This document shows positions 9,540-18,190 of a stretch of DNA of 64,000 nt, piece after piece. Below the pieces are notes generated by a model that was not told the origin of the DNA, did no database searches, and saw only the letters and a program-made list of their open reading frames with translations. The stretch's first letter is position 1, and each line of letters begins with the position of its first letter. This DNA is from Deinococcus budaensis (GTDB lineage Bacteria > Deinococcota > Deinococci > Deinococcales > Deinococcaceae), in contig NZ_JACHFN010000005.1 of NCBI RefSeq assembly GCF_014201885.1, positions 1-64,000 on the forward strand, in the 5' to 3' direction. The translations under genes and the position numbers were made by a program.

Positions 9540-10531
9540 CCCGCGCTGCGCTTCCTTCTGACCTGCCCGCCATCTTCAGGCTGCTGAACACCTTGGACCT
9601 CCCGGTGGCTGGTTTTGAGGAACACGCTGGACACCTCGTTCTGACGGAGGACGACACAGGACTGCTGGGTGTGGCTGGGTTGGAGGTTCACGGCACCACA
9701 GGGCTGCTGCGCTCGGTGGCCGTTGCTCCCTCTGCCCGTGGGCAAGGCCTCGCCGCTCAGTTGGTGACCCACCTCCTCGATCAAGCGCGGGCATTCCAGC
9801 TTCAGGACGTTTACCTGCTCACGACCACGGCCCAGACGTACTTCCCTCGGTTTGGCTTCCGGGAAGTGCCCCGTTCCATCGCTCCCGCTGCCTTGCTCGC
9901 TTCCCGCGAGTTTCAAGACGCCTGCCCCCAGTCCGCCACCCTCATGCACCTCGCGCCCACTTCCCAGGAGGACCCCATGACCCAGACCATCCCCGGCCTC
10001 GCTGAACAGACCGCCACCCACACGCTGCTCGACGCCCTGCGGACCCAGCCTCAACTCCCCCTGGAATTCTGGCTGCATGGAGAAGTGCTCGTCGGTCCCG
10101 GCTATCACGTCACCGAGGTCAAGGCCGTCACCATCGAGGCGATGGACTGTGGCGGGCGCGCGGACGCCTGGCGCGAGACGGTCATCCAGCTCAAGGACGG
10201 CACGGCGAAGGAAGCCCAGGCGGGCTTCCTGACCACCCGCAAATTCCTCGCCATCTACGACCGGGTGGCGAAGCACGTCCCGGTGCGCGGTGCGGCGGAG
10301 GTGCGCTTCGAGTACGGCAACAGCACGGTGCCCGCGATGCAGTACCACGTCACGCACGTCGAACCCCAGGCGGGGCGCGTGATCGTCCACCTCCGCACGC
10401 CGGGCGTGCAGTGCAAGGCTTCTGACGCCTGCGGTACACCGGCCACGGCAGCCAGCGACAGCGGCGCAGGGTGCGCCCCGGAAAGTGGCTGTTGTAGCCC
10501 GGCTCCCGCCGAACTGATTTCCCTGAGCTGA
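9533..10531 (+). CDS. arsN2: ArsN2-type acetyltransferase fused to a Cys-rich DUF6428 domain
   Basis: 332 residues from the ATG at 9533, which overlaps the MarR stop. Residues 1-145 are a GNAT domain of ArsN2 type ([29 protein letters not shown]). Residues about 149-300 match DUF6428 ([37 protein letters not shown]). The last 45 residues hold six cysteines, including CKASDAC and SGCCS. A strong AGGAGG at 9966-9971 sits six bases before an in-frame ATG at 9977, so the DUF6428 part may also be made alone as a 184-residue protein. Both families occur as separate genes in ars operons; arsenic binding by the cysteine tail is inference. Confidence 0.82.
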   Translation: MLTRAALPSDLPAIFRLLNTLDLPVAGFEEHAGHLVLTEDDTGLLGVAGLEVHGTTGLLRSVAVAPSARGQGLAAQLVTHLLDQARAFQLQDVYLLTTTAQTYFPRFGFREVPRSIAPAALLASREFQDACPQSATLMHLAPTSQEDPMTQTIPGLAEQTATHTLLDALRTQPQLPLEFWLHGEVLVGPGYHVTEVKAVTIEAMDCGGRADAWRETVIQLKDGTAKEAQAGFLTTRKFLAIYDRVAKHVPVRGAAEVRFEYGNSTVPAMQYHVTHVEPQAGRVIVHLRTPGVQCKASDACGTPATAASDSGAGCAPESGCCSPAPAELISLS

Positions 10532-11694
10532 TGGCCCAGCTTTCGGTCGGCCAGCGTTCCCTTGTGGGGGCGCTGGCCGTCCTCACGACGGTGGGATACG
10601 GCGCGCTGTACTACGCCCAACCGCTCCTCGCAGTCGCCGTTGAGCAGGAGCGGGGATGGACACGCGCCCAGACGGGCCTCGCCTTTACCCTCGCCCTGCT
10701 CGTGTCGGCCTTCCTCGCTCCCTTGGTGGGGCGCGCCCTGGATGAAAAGGGAGGCCGGAAACTCCTGAGTCTGGGTGCCCTCTCGGGTTCCCTTGCGTTC
10801 TTGTTGCTCGCATTTACGAGCAGCTCTCTCCCCTTCGTGTTCGGTTGGCTGCTCGCAGGCGTGGCGATGGCGCTGGTCTTCTACGAGGCGGCCTTCACGG
10901 TGCTGGGGCAGCAGATGCAGGGGGCGGCCCGCACGCGGGCCACTCTGACCATTACCCTGGTGGCGGGTCTGGCAAGCACCATTTTCGTTCCCCTCACGAC
11001 GGCCTCGCTGGGGCACTTCGGCCTGCGAGGAACCTTCCTGGGGCTGGCCGCCCTGCTCCTGCTCATGGTGGGCGTGGCCTGGTGGGGCATTCCCGCTGGA
11101 GAACGTCCCGACAAGGTGCAGACCACCCCTCAAGCCTTCCAGCCGGACAGACGCTTCCACCGCCTGACCCTGGCGTTCACGCTGGCGCGCGTCGTGACCG
11201 TGGGAATCGGCCTGCAACTCGCGCCGATGCTGCTGGCGGCAGGGGAGAACCCGGCGCTGGCGGCCACCTTGACGGGACTGCTGGGCCTCGCCGCACTTCC
11301 TGGCCGCGTGCTGTTTGTTTCACTGCTGGGGAGGGTGGGAGCCTGGCGCTTGACCCGCGCGCTGTGCCTTCAGCTCGCCTTAGGGAGTCTGCTGCTGTGC
11401 TTTCGGGACCACCTGGCCCCAATCGTTCTGGGCATCATCGTCTTTGGTCTGGCGAGCGGGGCGCTGACCTTGGCGAGGGCGGAGGTGCTGACGCAGGGGT
11501 ATCCAGCGCAGATGTTCGGGGCAGCGAACGGGCATCTGGCGAGGCCCGTGAATCTGGCACAGGCGTTGACGCCCTTGGGGATGGGCCTGCTTCTGACTTT
11601 CACGGGTGACTGCGTGCCTTCGCTGCTGCTGCTCGCTCTCCTAGGCTTGGGAGCCGCGTGGATGCTCGGTGGGGGAAGCGGCAACGGACCCTGA
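10531..11694 (+). CDS. MFS transporter of the arsenic cluster
   Basis: 387 residues with twelve predicted membrane helices. The loop after helix 2 reads GRALDEKGGRKLL, the major facilitator signature. The start overlaps the fusion gene stop (TGATG), so it is part of the marR-arsN2 unit. By position it should export an arsenical or its acetylated form; ArsJ- and ArsK-like exporters are MFS members, but I cannot assign it to either. A hairpin over the stop codon may end the transcript. Confidence 0.82.
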   Translation: MAQLSVGQRSLVGALAVLTTVGYGALYYAQPLLAVAVEQERGWTRAQTGLAFTLALLVSAFLAPLVGRALDEKGGRKLLSLGALSGSLAFLLLAFTSSSLPFVFGWLLAGVAMALVFYEAAFTVLGQQMQGAARTRATLTITLVAGLASTIFVPLTTASLGHFGLRGTFLGLAALLLLMVGVAWWGIPAGERPDKVQTTPQAFQPDRRFHRLTLAFTLARVVTVGIGLQLAPMLLAAGENPALAATLTGLLGLAALPGRVLFVSLLGRVGAWRLTRALCLQLALGSLLLCFRDHLAPIVLGIIVFGLASGALTLARAEVLTQGYPAQMFGAANGHLARPVNLAQALTPLGMGLLLTFTGDCVPSLLLLALLGLGAAWMLGGGSGNGP

Positions 11695-11703
11695 ACCGGG
11701 TCC
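11686..11703 (+). terminator. Possible hairpin terminator after the MFS gene
   Basis: GGACCC (11686-11691) and GGGTCC (11698-11703) form a six-pair stem that encloses the stop codon, followed by TGGTTTG. The stem is short and the T-run weak. Confidence 0.35.
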
Positions 11704-11794
11704 TGGTTTGAGTGTTCGGGCGTGGGCCAGAGCGACGACGCAATGGGAGAGACACACAGGCACATGCCGATGCAGAAGGCCATGTCCTGTCGGG

Positions 11795-12268
11795 TCAACC
11801 CTGAGCAGGAAATTCTGTTCCAACTCTCGTGCAACCCCGAGGTAGACGTCCAGTTCCTCCAGGGTCCGCCCCTGAGCTTTGGCGCGGGGGTCGATGGCCC
11901 CCTAGCACAAGCACGGCCGTGCGGGAGGCCCCAGGGGCTGCGTGGGTGCCCAGCCTGGCCCAGAGAAGCCCCGCGCTCCAGATGGCCAGCAGGATCAAAG
12001 CGGCCGCACCGCGCGTCCTGCCGCCCAGACCCGCCAGGACGCTCGCTGTGAAGGTCACGAGCAGGGTCAGGAGGGACACCCCACCCAGGGAGGCGAGCTG
12101 CGCGAGGAGCGTGTGCAGCACGGCCAGGGGCAGTGGAGCGAGCACCCCCGGCATGGCAGGCAGGAGCAGCAGAGCGAGCGCGGCCCCACTCAGCCCGCTC
12201 TCCACCCCGGCGGGCAGCCGAGCGGCCCAGGCCTGGGAAGACGACAAGCGGTGGGTCACGGCGCTCAC
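11795..12268 (-). CDS. Putative membrane protein, possibly frameshifted near its end
   Basis: 157 residues from a GTG. Residues 20-105 contain three strongly hydrophobic stretches (ALALLLLPAM, LLTLLVTFTASVLAGL, AALILLAIWSAGLLWA). The last 45 residues are hydrophilic and Pro/Gly/Arg rich, typical of a shifted frame. In another frame the same DNA reads AIDPRAKAQGRTLEELDVYL, which looks like a different gene remnant. I do not recognise the family. It is divergent from the small Met/His-rich gene, and a perfect 15-bp palindrome lies between them. Confidence 0.4.
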   Translation of the reverse strand: MSAVTHRLSSSQAWAARLPAGVESGLSGAALALLLLPAMPGVLAPLPLAVLHTLLAQLASLGGVSLLTLLVTFTASVLAGLGGRTRGAAALILLAIWSAGLLWARLGTHAAPGASRTAVLVLGGHRPPRQSSGADPGGTGRLPRGCTRVGTEFPAQG

Positions 12269-12293
12269 GCTAGGGGAGGGGTGTTCAGGTCCA

Positions 12294-12308
12294 GTAAAGC
12301 ACCTTTAC
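12294..12308. promoter_or_regulatory. 15-bp palindrome between divergent genes
   Basis: GTAAAGCACCTTTAC has perfect six-base arms around CAC. It lies 26 bp before the divergent membrane gene start and about 100 bp before the small Met/His-rich gene. The TTTAC arms recall BlaI/CopY-type operators, but the spacing differs and no such repressor gene is nearby. Confidence 0.4.
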
Positions 12309-12411
12309 ACAACATGAACACACCCTTTCTAGGCTGCCCGCGGAGGCTTGCCATGCTGCCCACCTGCTTTCCGCTGCTCTCCGTTCCAGTCGTCTTCCCA
12401 GGGGGCGCGTG

Positions 12412-12612
12412 ATGATGCCCCCACCCTCTCGCCGGGCCGCCCTGGAATTCTGGTTGGGCCTTGTCCTGGTGTTGGCCAGCGTCCTGGGCGGCGTGTGGCT
12501 GACCGATGTCCTGCTGGACCGTGCGGCAAATTCTAGCGTGCCGTCCATGTCCGGCATGGACCACGGGAACATGACCGACATGGATGATCCCCCGCCCTCC
12601 TCGGCGCCCTGA
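12412..12612 (+). CDS. Small membrane-anchored protein with Met/His-rich tail
   Basis: 66 residues. One membrane helix (about 11-33, FWLGLVLVLASVLGGVWL) is followed by an external tail SMSGMDHGNMTDMDD rich in Met, His and Asp. Such M-x-G-M-D-H-x-x-M patterns occur in periplasmic copper-handling proteins, so copper binding is plausible but unproven. Start codons at 12409 (GTG), 12412 and 12415 are all in frame. The next gene, a penicillin-binding protein, begins 52 bp downstream. Confidence 0.6.
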   Translation: MMPPPSRRAALEFWLGLVLVLASVLGGVWLTDVLLDRAANSSVPSMSGMDHGNMTDMDDPPPSSAP

Positions 12613-12664
12613 GTCTGGAAGACATGGCCTGCCGCCCCCCGTTCCTGGAGAACCCCTTTCTGCC

Positions 12665-14029
12665 GTGCGACACAAATTTTCCCATGACAGCGATTATCAA
12701 TTGGCCCGCCGGGCGACCATTCTCGCTTTTCTGGGACTGCTGTCCTTTGCCACCCTGGCGATGGCGCTCGCCCAGCTCACCGCCCCTCCCCGTTCGGCAC
12801 CCACCCAGCCCGTCAGCACCACCCGCGCGAAACTCCTGAGTGCAGATGGCCGCATTTTGGCGAGCGGGACATTGCAAAAACGCCGGTATCCCCAGGGCGC
12901 CCTGGCCGCGCAGGTGGTCGGGTTCGTCGGTGCGGCGGGCGGCCTGGAAGGTCTGGAGCGCCTCTACAATGCCCAGCTGGAGCGCGGCGAGCCGTTGACC
13001 CTCACGCTGGACACGCGGGTGCAGGCCGCCGTGGAGGCGATTCTGGCGGACGCCGTGGCCCGCACGGACGCTCAGTACGCGTCAGCCGCCGTGATGGAGA
13101 CCCGGACCGGGAAGCTGACGGCCCTCGCTTCTGTGCCAGGCTTTGACGCCAACGCCTGGCGACAGGTGCCGCCGGACCGCTGGCGCAACCGCGCGGCGCT
13201 GGACGAGTACGAGCCGGGCAGCGTCATCAAGGCCCTCACGGTGGCGGCGCTGCTGAACGAGGGCCGCACCACGCCCGACGCCACGTACGACACCCCGATG
13301 TGGCGCCGCTTCGCGGGCGCGACCATCAACGACATCGTGGCCCACCCGGGCCAGTTGAAGACGCGGCAGATTCTGCGGTACTCCAGCAACGTCGGCATGA
13401 CGCGGCTGGTCGAAAACGTGCCGCCCCAGCTGCTGCACCGCTACTTCACGGCCTACGGCTTCGGGCAGCCGGTGAAGGTCGGACTGCCTGCCGGGGACGG
13501 GCTTTTGCGGGATCCTGAGGCCTGGGAGCCGCTGTCCCAGGCGACCATCTCCTTTGGTCAGGGCATGACGGTCACGACCTTGCAACTCGCGGCCGCTTTC
13601 AACGTGATGGCGAACAGCGGGCGGTACGTGTCGCCCCGCCTGGTCCTCGGCGCGCCAACGGAGACCCGGACGGTGCTGACCGGGGCAACGGCGGCCAGCA
13701 TGCGGGAGATGCTGCACTTCGTGATCGACGAGGGCATCCAGACCCGGGCGGAACTGCCGGGCTACCACGTGGGCGGGAAAACCGGGACGGCCCAGGTGGT
13801 GGTGGACGGGCGGTACAGCGGTGAGGTGTTTTCCAGCACCTTCGCGGGGTTTTTCCCGGCAGACCAGCCGAGATTCACGGTCGCCGTGATGGTGCGCGGC
13901 GCCAAACGCGAATTTCAGGGCTCGCAGCTGGCCGCGCCCATCTTCCGGGACGTGATGTCCAGCCTGCTCTCGCTGTACGCCGTCGGCCCGCAGGCCGAGC
14001 CCCCGCCCAAGCGGCATACCGTCCCCTGA
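12665..14029 (+). CDS. FtsI-like penicillin-binding transpeptidase, short form
   Basis: 454 residues from the GTG at 12665, chosen because the longer frame from 12584 overlaps the previous gene. A membrane anchor (about 14-35) precedes a very short dimerisation part, then the transpeptidase with Ser186 in PGSVIKA, Ser240 in SSN and Lys372 in KTGTAQ. All catalytic motifs are intact. Class B PBPs of this type usually have 550-700 residues; here the N-terminal pedestal is reduced and no PASTA domain follows. It should crosslink peptidoglycan. A stand-alone copy in an accessory region could give beta-lactam tolerance or a specialised wall function; that is inference. Confidence 0.88.
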   Translation: MRHKFSHDSDYQLARRATILAFLGLLSFATLAMALAQLTAPPRSAPTQPVSTTRAKLLSADGRILASGTLQKRRYPQGALAAQVVGFVGAAGGLEGLERLYNAQLERGEPLTLTLDTRVQAAVEAILADAVARTDAQYASAAVMETRTGKLTALASVPGFDANAWRQVPPDRWRNRAALDEYEPGSVIKALTVAALLNEGRTTPDATYDTPMWRRFAGATINDIVAHPGQLKTRQILRYSSNVGMTRLVENVPPQLLHRYFTAYGFGQPVKVGLPAGDGLLRDPEAWEPLSQATISFGQGMTVTTLQLAAAFNVMANSGRYVSPRLVLGAPTETRTVLTGATAASMREMLHFVIDEGIQTRAELPGYHVGGKTGTAQVVVDGRYSGEVFSSTFAGFFPADQPRFTVAVMVRGAKREFQGSQLAAPIFRDVMSSLLSLYAVGPQAEPPPKRHTVP

Positions 14030-14140
14030 CCGGGGCGACAGACCCAACGGTGTGGGCGTGGTCACTGCTCTTATCGTTCCCAGTCTCAGTGCGCAGGCAG
14101 TCATTTACACGTTCTTTACAGAGACACGGCAAGATGGCGC

Positions 14141-15034
14141 ATGTCCATTCGACCACTCCTTACGTGTTCGCTGGCCTTCGCGGTGCTGGGTGGAGCAGCC
14201 AGCGGGGCACCGGCCAGCGTCACGTTGAAGAACATTCGCCATGAGTACCAGGGACCGGACAACTGCGCGCCCGTGACCTCCCTGACCCTCCTCGGCTACT
14301 ACGGAACGCGGGTCACGCAAGCGCAGGCGGCCAATGCCATGAAGGACTTCCCGGGAGATCCCCAGGTCACCAGCCTGGAACTCGCCGCCTACCTGGGCCG
14401 CTTCGGGCTGCGCAGCGTCATCCGGTACGCGGGAGACGCCGAACTGCTGCGTGAACTGGTGTCCCGCGGCCTGCCCGTGGTGGTGCAACAGCGTTTGAAG
14501 GCGGGCAGCAATGTCGCGCACTTCCGCACGGTCTACGGGTACAGCGCTGGACGATTCCTGGTGAGTGATCCGCTCCGGGGCCCCTCCCTGAGCCTGTCGA
14601 CCGCGGAGATGCAGGACCTGTGGAACTACTACAACGGCGAGTACCTGGTCGCGTACCCACCCTCCAAGGAGGGCCTGGTGCGCGAAGCGCTCGGCGAGGA
14701 CTTCGACCTGACCGCGAACTGGCAGCACGCGAAGCTGCACGGGGAGCAGGACGTCAAGGCCCGTCCGAATGATCCATACGCCTGGTGGGGGCTGGCCAAG
14801 GCCAATCTGCGGTTGGGGAATGTGAAGGTGGCCGCAGGTCAGTTTGACCGGGCGGTCCAAATCGGGGTGCCGACCCTCTACTACCTGTACCGTCAGGAGG
14901 CGTTTGAAGCGTGGACTCAGGCAGGCGAGCACGAGAAGACACTGGCGTTGACGCAACGCGCATTGAAGGCGTACCCGTCGAGCAAGGAACTCCAACGTTT
15001 CCGGAATCTGGCGAACGATGCCCTTGGAGGATAG
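14141..15034 (+). CDS. Secreted C39-like cysteine peptidase with TPR-like tail
   Basis: 297 residues. A signal peptide (MSIRPLLTCSLAFAVL, cleavage near AASGAPA) precedes a C39-like papain fold: PDNCAPVTSLTLLGYYG with the catalytic Cys, VAHFRTVYGY with His, and VSDPLRG for the Asp. The C-terminal 100 residues form TPR-like helices (NDPYAWWGLAKANLRLGN). It is a likely extracytoplasmic peptidase or peptidase-like protein. It has its own promoter region, with TTTACA twice in 14104-14120. Nothing nearby suggests a substrate. Confidence 0.8.
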   Translation: MSIRPLLTCSLAFAVLGGAASGAPASVTLKNIRHEYQGPDNCAPVTSLTLLGYYGTRVTQAQAANAMKDFPGDPQVTSLELAAYLGRFGLRSVIRYAGDAELLRELVSRGLPVVVQQRLKAGSNVAHFRTVYGYSAGRFLVSDPLRGPSLSLSTAEMQDLWNYYNGEYLVAYPPSKEGLVREALGEDFDLTANWQHAKLHGEQDVKARPNDPYAWWGLAKANLRLGNVKVAAGQFDRAVQIGVPTLYYLYRQEAFEAWTQAGEHEKTLALTQRALKAYPSSKELQRFRNLANDALGG

Positions 15035-15134
15035 GTCTGCTTGAAACTGAAGAGGGCTGAACCTGGAGTGAGAATGCCCTCAGCGGGCAGGCTCCCGGGG
15101 CGGCGCGCATGGCAGAAGGGCTGGGCGTTTTCAG

Positions 15135-15571
15135 GGGCCAGCCGCGCCTGCCCGCTGCAGGTGGGGAAACGCCGCCTTGGCGAGCAAAAATGGTGCGCGC
15201 AGGTTCATGCTGAGCACCTGGTCCCAGTCCTTTGCAGTGAGGTCGACCCACCGGTCCAGGAACGTCGGCGGCAGCATGGTTCACCCACCAGGCTGGCCAG
15301 CCGCCCGAGGGCTTCTGTGCCCTCCCTGACGGCGGCCATGACGGCCGCACTGTCCGCCAAGGACGGGACAGACGAGCGCACGCCGCCCGAGCGCCTCGGC
15401 TTCCCCGGCGACCCGCCGGAGGTCCACTTCGCTGCGGGCCAGCAGCGTCACATCTGCGCCCGCGCGTGCGAGATCCAGAGCGGTCGCTCGCCTCAAACCA
15501 CTGCTGGCGCCCGTCACCAGTGCCACCCGACCGGCCAGGGCCTCCGCAGGAGTCGGGTGCCCCGGGATCAC
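15135..15571 (-). pseudogene. Short-chain dehydrogenase remnant with several frameshifts
   Basis: The N-terminal Rossmann motif VALVTGASSGLRRATALDLA and LLARSEVDLRRVAGEAEALG begin in one frame. AWWVNHAAADVPGP continues in a second. FLLAKAAFPHLQ-like sequence follows in a third. The catalytic Tyr-x-x-x-Lys region and C-terminus are absent. The start overlaps the stop of the aldo/keto reductase upstream (ATGA), so the two were once an operon. Confidence 0.75.
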
Positions 15572-16512
15572 GTGGACCTTCCGGAAGTGACGGTCTCGAT
15601 CAACTGGACGTCGCCCTCCGTGAGGAGGGGCCGGGTGGAAGCAGCGACGTTCTGCTCCACCTGCTGGGGTGTCTTTGCTCCCGGGATGGCCACGGACACC
15701 GCCAGGTGGTTCAGCACGAAACGCAGGGCCAGCTGGCCCAGAGAGCGTTCCCGGGACGCCAGCACACGCAGCTGTTCCACCTGATCGAGCTGTGACCCGT
15801 ACCAGTCTTCCTGCGGCCAGTTGTGGCGAACATCTCCCTCGGGGAACTGCGTTTGAGCCGTGAATTTCCCGGTCAGCATGCCCTTGGAAAGTGGGCCGCG
15901 CACCACCACGCCGATCCCCTGCGCCTGGCAGTACGGCAGGATGTGCTGCTCCGCCTGGCGGTTGAGCAGGCTGTAGTCCAGCTGAACCACGTCAAGGGTG
16001 CCGTCCCGGTTGAACTGCCGAACGTAGTCGAAGTCGTCGGTCGACACCCCCACCGCCCGCACCAGTCCTTCCCGTTTGAGGTGGGCGAAGGCGGTGATGA
16101 ACGCTTCTGTCTCCCGGGGGTCGTTCCACCAGATGTGGTCGAAGTACACGTCGATGTAATCGGTCTCCAGGCGCCGCAGGCTGTCCTCGAAGGCCTGGAT
16201 GATCTTTTCGGGACAGTCGTAAACGGGCTCACGCTCCGGGTCGCGGTGGTGCCCCATCAAGCCGCCCTTGGTCGCAACGACCACCTGATCACGGCGACCC
16301 TTGAGGACCTTCGCCACGAGGGTTTCGCTGTGGCCGTTCCCGTACACGTCGGCGGTGTCGATAAAATTCACGCCCAATTCCAGGGCGCGCTCCATGGCGC
16401 GGATGGAGGCGGTGTCCTCGACGGGTCCCCAGGCGTCGCCACCGATGGCCCAGGCCCCAAACCCGATCTCGGAAACCTCGATACCTGTCTTGCCCAACGG
16501 ACGGTGATGCAT
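15568..16512 (-). CDS. Aldo/keto reductase
   Basis: 314 residues forming a complete (beta/alpha)8 AKR. The catalytic tetrad is visible: Asp in FIDTADVYGNG, the Tyr of that block, Lys in VATKGGL, and a His region in VYFDHIWWND. The NADPH-binding end reads AIPGAKTPQQVEQNV. It likely reduces small aldehydes or sugars; the natural substrate is unknown. The decayed SDR gene overlaps its stop by four bases, so this operon has lost its second enzyme. Confidence 0.9.
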   Translation of the reverse strand: MHHRPLGKTGIEVSEIGFGAWAIGGDAWGPVEDTASIRAMERALELGVNFIDTADVYGNGHSETLVAKVLKGRRDQVVVATKGGLMGHHRDPEREPVYDCPEKIIQAFEDSLRRLETDYIDVYFDHIWWNDPRETEAFITAFAHLKREGLVRAVGVSTDDFDYVRQFNRDGTLDVVQLDYSLLNRQAEQHILPYCQAQGIGVVVRGPLSKGMLTGKFTAQTQFPEGDVRHNWPQEDWYGSQLDQVEQLRVLASRERSLGQLALRFVLNHLAVSVAIPGAKTPQQVEQNVAASTRPLLTEGDVQLIETVTSGRST

Positions 16513-16948
16513 GCAACCCCTTTCCGCGAACGCCCCCAGGACTCGCGCCTCTCTACCCTAAACGCCGCCACGAGCCCGGTTCCTCAGCCCGTCTGGAACT
16601 GTCTTCATCAAGCGAGGCGTGGTTCTGAAGGTCACATCAGGGCTCGCGGTGAAAGCGGTGTCGGAACCTCTGGTGCAGCGTCTGCGTCTGTTCTGCTGTG
16701 GCGGCCTTAGGTCGTCTGGGAGGTGGGGCGACGGGTGGTACGCAATACTGGCAGGCTGGATCTCCCTGTGGCGAACTGGCCGAACCTGGTTGGCTTTACG
16801 GTGGGCGTGGGGCTGATGTACTTCACCGCCTTCGTCGGGAAGTTCTGCGAGCCCTACTTGAAGCGCCAGACGACGTATGTGCGATTGTGCGATCCGGCGC
16901 TTCTTATCCTCAAGACGCTGCGGGCAGGGGGGTGACCCCAGTACCTTT
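16513..16948. other. Region with no recognisable gene
   Basis: The only ORF of note (16723-16935, plus) encodes 70 residues with a hydrophobic segment (GFTVGVGLMYFTAFVGKF). It has no Shine-Dalgarno and no recognised family. It may be a gene scar at the edge of the transposon-related region that follows. Confidence 0.3.
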
Positions 16949-17233
16949 TCAGAACGGAATGAGCAGGTTCAGCAACCGGCGCAGCGGGTCTGGTGAGGGA
17001 TCAGCAGTTCGCGTGGCCGCCCGGGCCGCCAACTCTCGAAACTCTTCCTCTGATGGCAGCGTGGTGGCTTCCACCCTCAGCGTATGGGGGGAACGCAGAG
17101 CCGCCGCTCCATGGTTCACCGTCACTTCGCTCGGGCAGTAGCAGCGGCCAGGCTCCAAGTTGAAGTGGGCGTGCCAGACACCTTCCGGCGCGGCGATGGT
17201 GAAGACGAAAGAGGAGAGCATCGCTGACCCCAT
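16949..17233 (-). CDS. Hypothetical protein
   Basis: 94 residues from ATG 17233, or 90 from ATG 17221. The peptide (FVFTIAAPEGVWHAHFNLEP, GRCYCPSEVTVNHG) has normal composition, one CYC motif and a C-terminal amphipathic stretch. I do not recognise it. It reads away from the TGTCA repeats that start 43 bp upstream, so its promoter would lie within or beside the transposon end. Confidence 0.4.
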   Translation of the reverse strand: MGSAMLSSFVFTIAAPEGVWHAHFNLEPGRCYCPSEVTVNHGAAALRSPHTLRVEATTLPSEEEFRELAARAATRTADPSPDPLRRLLNLLIPF

Positions 17234-17275
17234 TGTGCGCTGTCGGCGACAGTAAGCGTGAGCCTGGCAGCCGGG

Positions 17276-17338
17276 TGTCAATTAGCGTCCAACCTGTCAG
17301 CAGCTATCGTTCACCCTGTCAGTAGCGTTCGCCATGGC
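17276..17338 (+). repeat. Three TGTCA-led repeats, likely Tn7/Tn5053-like transposon end
   Basis: TGTCA occurs at 17276, 17295 and 17317 with a spacing of 19 and 22 bp. The second and third copies share TGTCAG(C/T)AGC and TCGTTCACC/GTTCGCC. TGTCA is the usual terminus of Tn5053/Tn402-type elements, whose transposase binds about 19-bp repeats. A truncated tniQ begins 110 bp further on, which supports the reading. Confidence 0.5.
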
Positions 17339-17446
17339 AGCAACCCCCCGAACCCCGCCCTTCGCCCACCCCACCGGCATCCTCGTCTGATCCCGCGAAC
17401 GCCCGATCGTTGCCGCGGCATCGGCCTCCCTGTCACACTTGCCCGT

Positions 17447-17582
17447 GTGACTGATGTCTCCCGGCGCCTGCCGGTGCATCCGCCGCCGAGACCGGGCGAG
17501 TGGCTCGGTTCCTGGCTGTTGCGCCTGGCCCAGGCGCACGTGCTGCCGCTGGGCCGGTTACTGGCGGACCTCTGCTGGCCAG
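17447..17582 (+). pseudogene. tniQ: TniQ family N-terminal fragment, cut by IS630
   Basis: From GTG 17447 the frame reads RRLPVHPPPRPGEWLGSWLL and RLAQAHVLPLGRLLADLC, which matches the TniQ opening (Pro-rich, GE-x-x-x-SW-x-x-RLA). TniQ is the target-selection partner of TniA/TniB and of Tn7-like TnsABC systems. The frame enters the left inverted repeat of an IS630-type element at 17583 and never resumes, because the DNA beyond the IS belongs to another gene. An IS-mediated deletion probably removed the rest, including any tniA and tniB. Confidence 0.65.
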
Positions 17583-17592
17583 CTGACAGCGG

Positions 17593-18190
17593 TCACCGGA
17601 AGAGTTGAAGGGCAAGGACCTGTTGAAACCAGCCCTGGGCGTCGGAGGGGGTCACCGTGTCCAGAGCCTGACGGAGGGCTTCAAGAACGCCCTCCCGAGT
17701 TCTGGCGGCCAGGGCACGCATGGCGGCTTTGAGTTTGGAAAACATCAGCTCAATCGGGTTCAGGTCAGGAGAGTAGGGGGGCAGGTAGACCAGAAGGGCG
17801 CCTGTGGCCTCGACCAACTCACGGACGTTGGGGCGCAGGTGCGCCCCAAGGTTGTCCAGTACAACCACCTGCCCAGGGCGGAGCACCGGGACGAGCACCT
17901 CCCGAACGTACGTGACGAACACGTTGCCGTCCACACCGCCCTCAACGACCAGCGGGGCCGACGGCCCCGCGAGCGTCAGAGCGCACAGCAGCGTGAGGTT
18001 CTTGCCTCGGTTGCGTGGCACGGTGTCGACAGCCCGGTGCCCTCGGGGGCACCGGACATGAGTGCGCGTCATCGTTGTCTGGAAGCCACTCTCGTCCAGA
18101 TACAGCAGGTCTGCTGGCAGGACCTCGGCCAGATCGGTGACGAACTGAGCGCGCCACGCCTCGTCTTGCTCAGCGGCGGCCAGCGTCTTT
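17593..18190 (-). CDS. IS630 transposase, catalytic DDE frame
   Basis: Read from the A7 run, the frame gives TLAAAEQDEA, LLYLDESGFQTTM (first Asp), VVVLDNLGAHL (second Asp) and YLPPYSPDLNPIELMFSKLK (Glu). This is the full DDE triad of IS630/Tc1-mariner enzymes. The first ATG in frame lies at 18072, after the first catalytic Asp, so a functional enzyme needs fusion to the upstream frame by +1 frameshifting or transcriptional slippage on the A run. Confidence 0.8.

Noticed and set aside
16723..16935. 70-codon plus-strand ORF with a hydrophobic segment
   Set aside because: No ribosome site, no family and a competing frame over the same DNA. Kept only as a note on the region.
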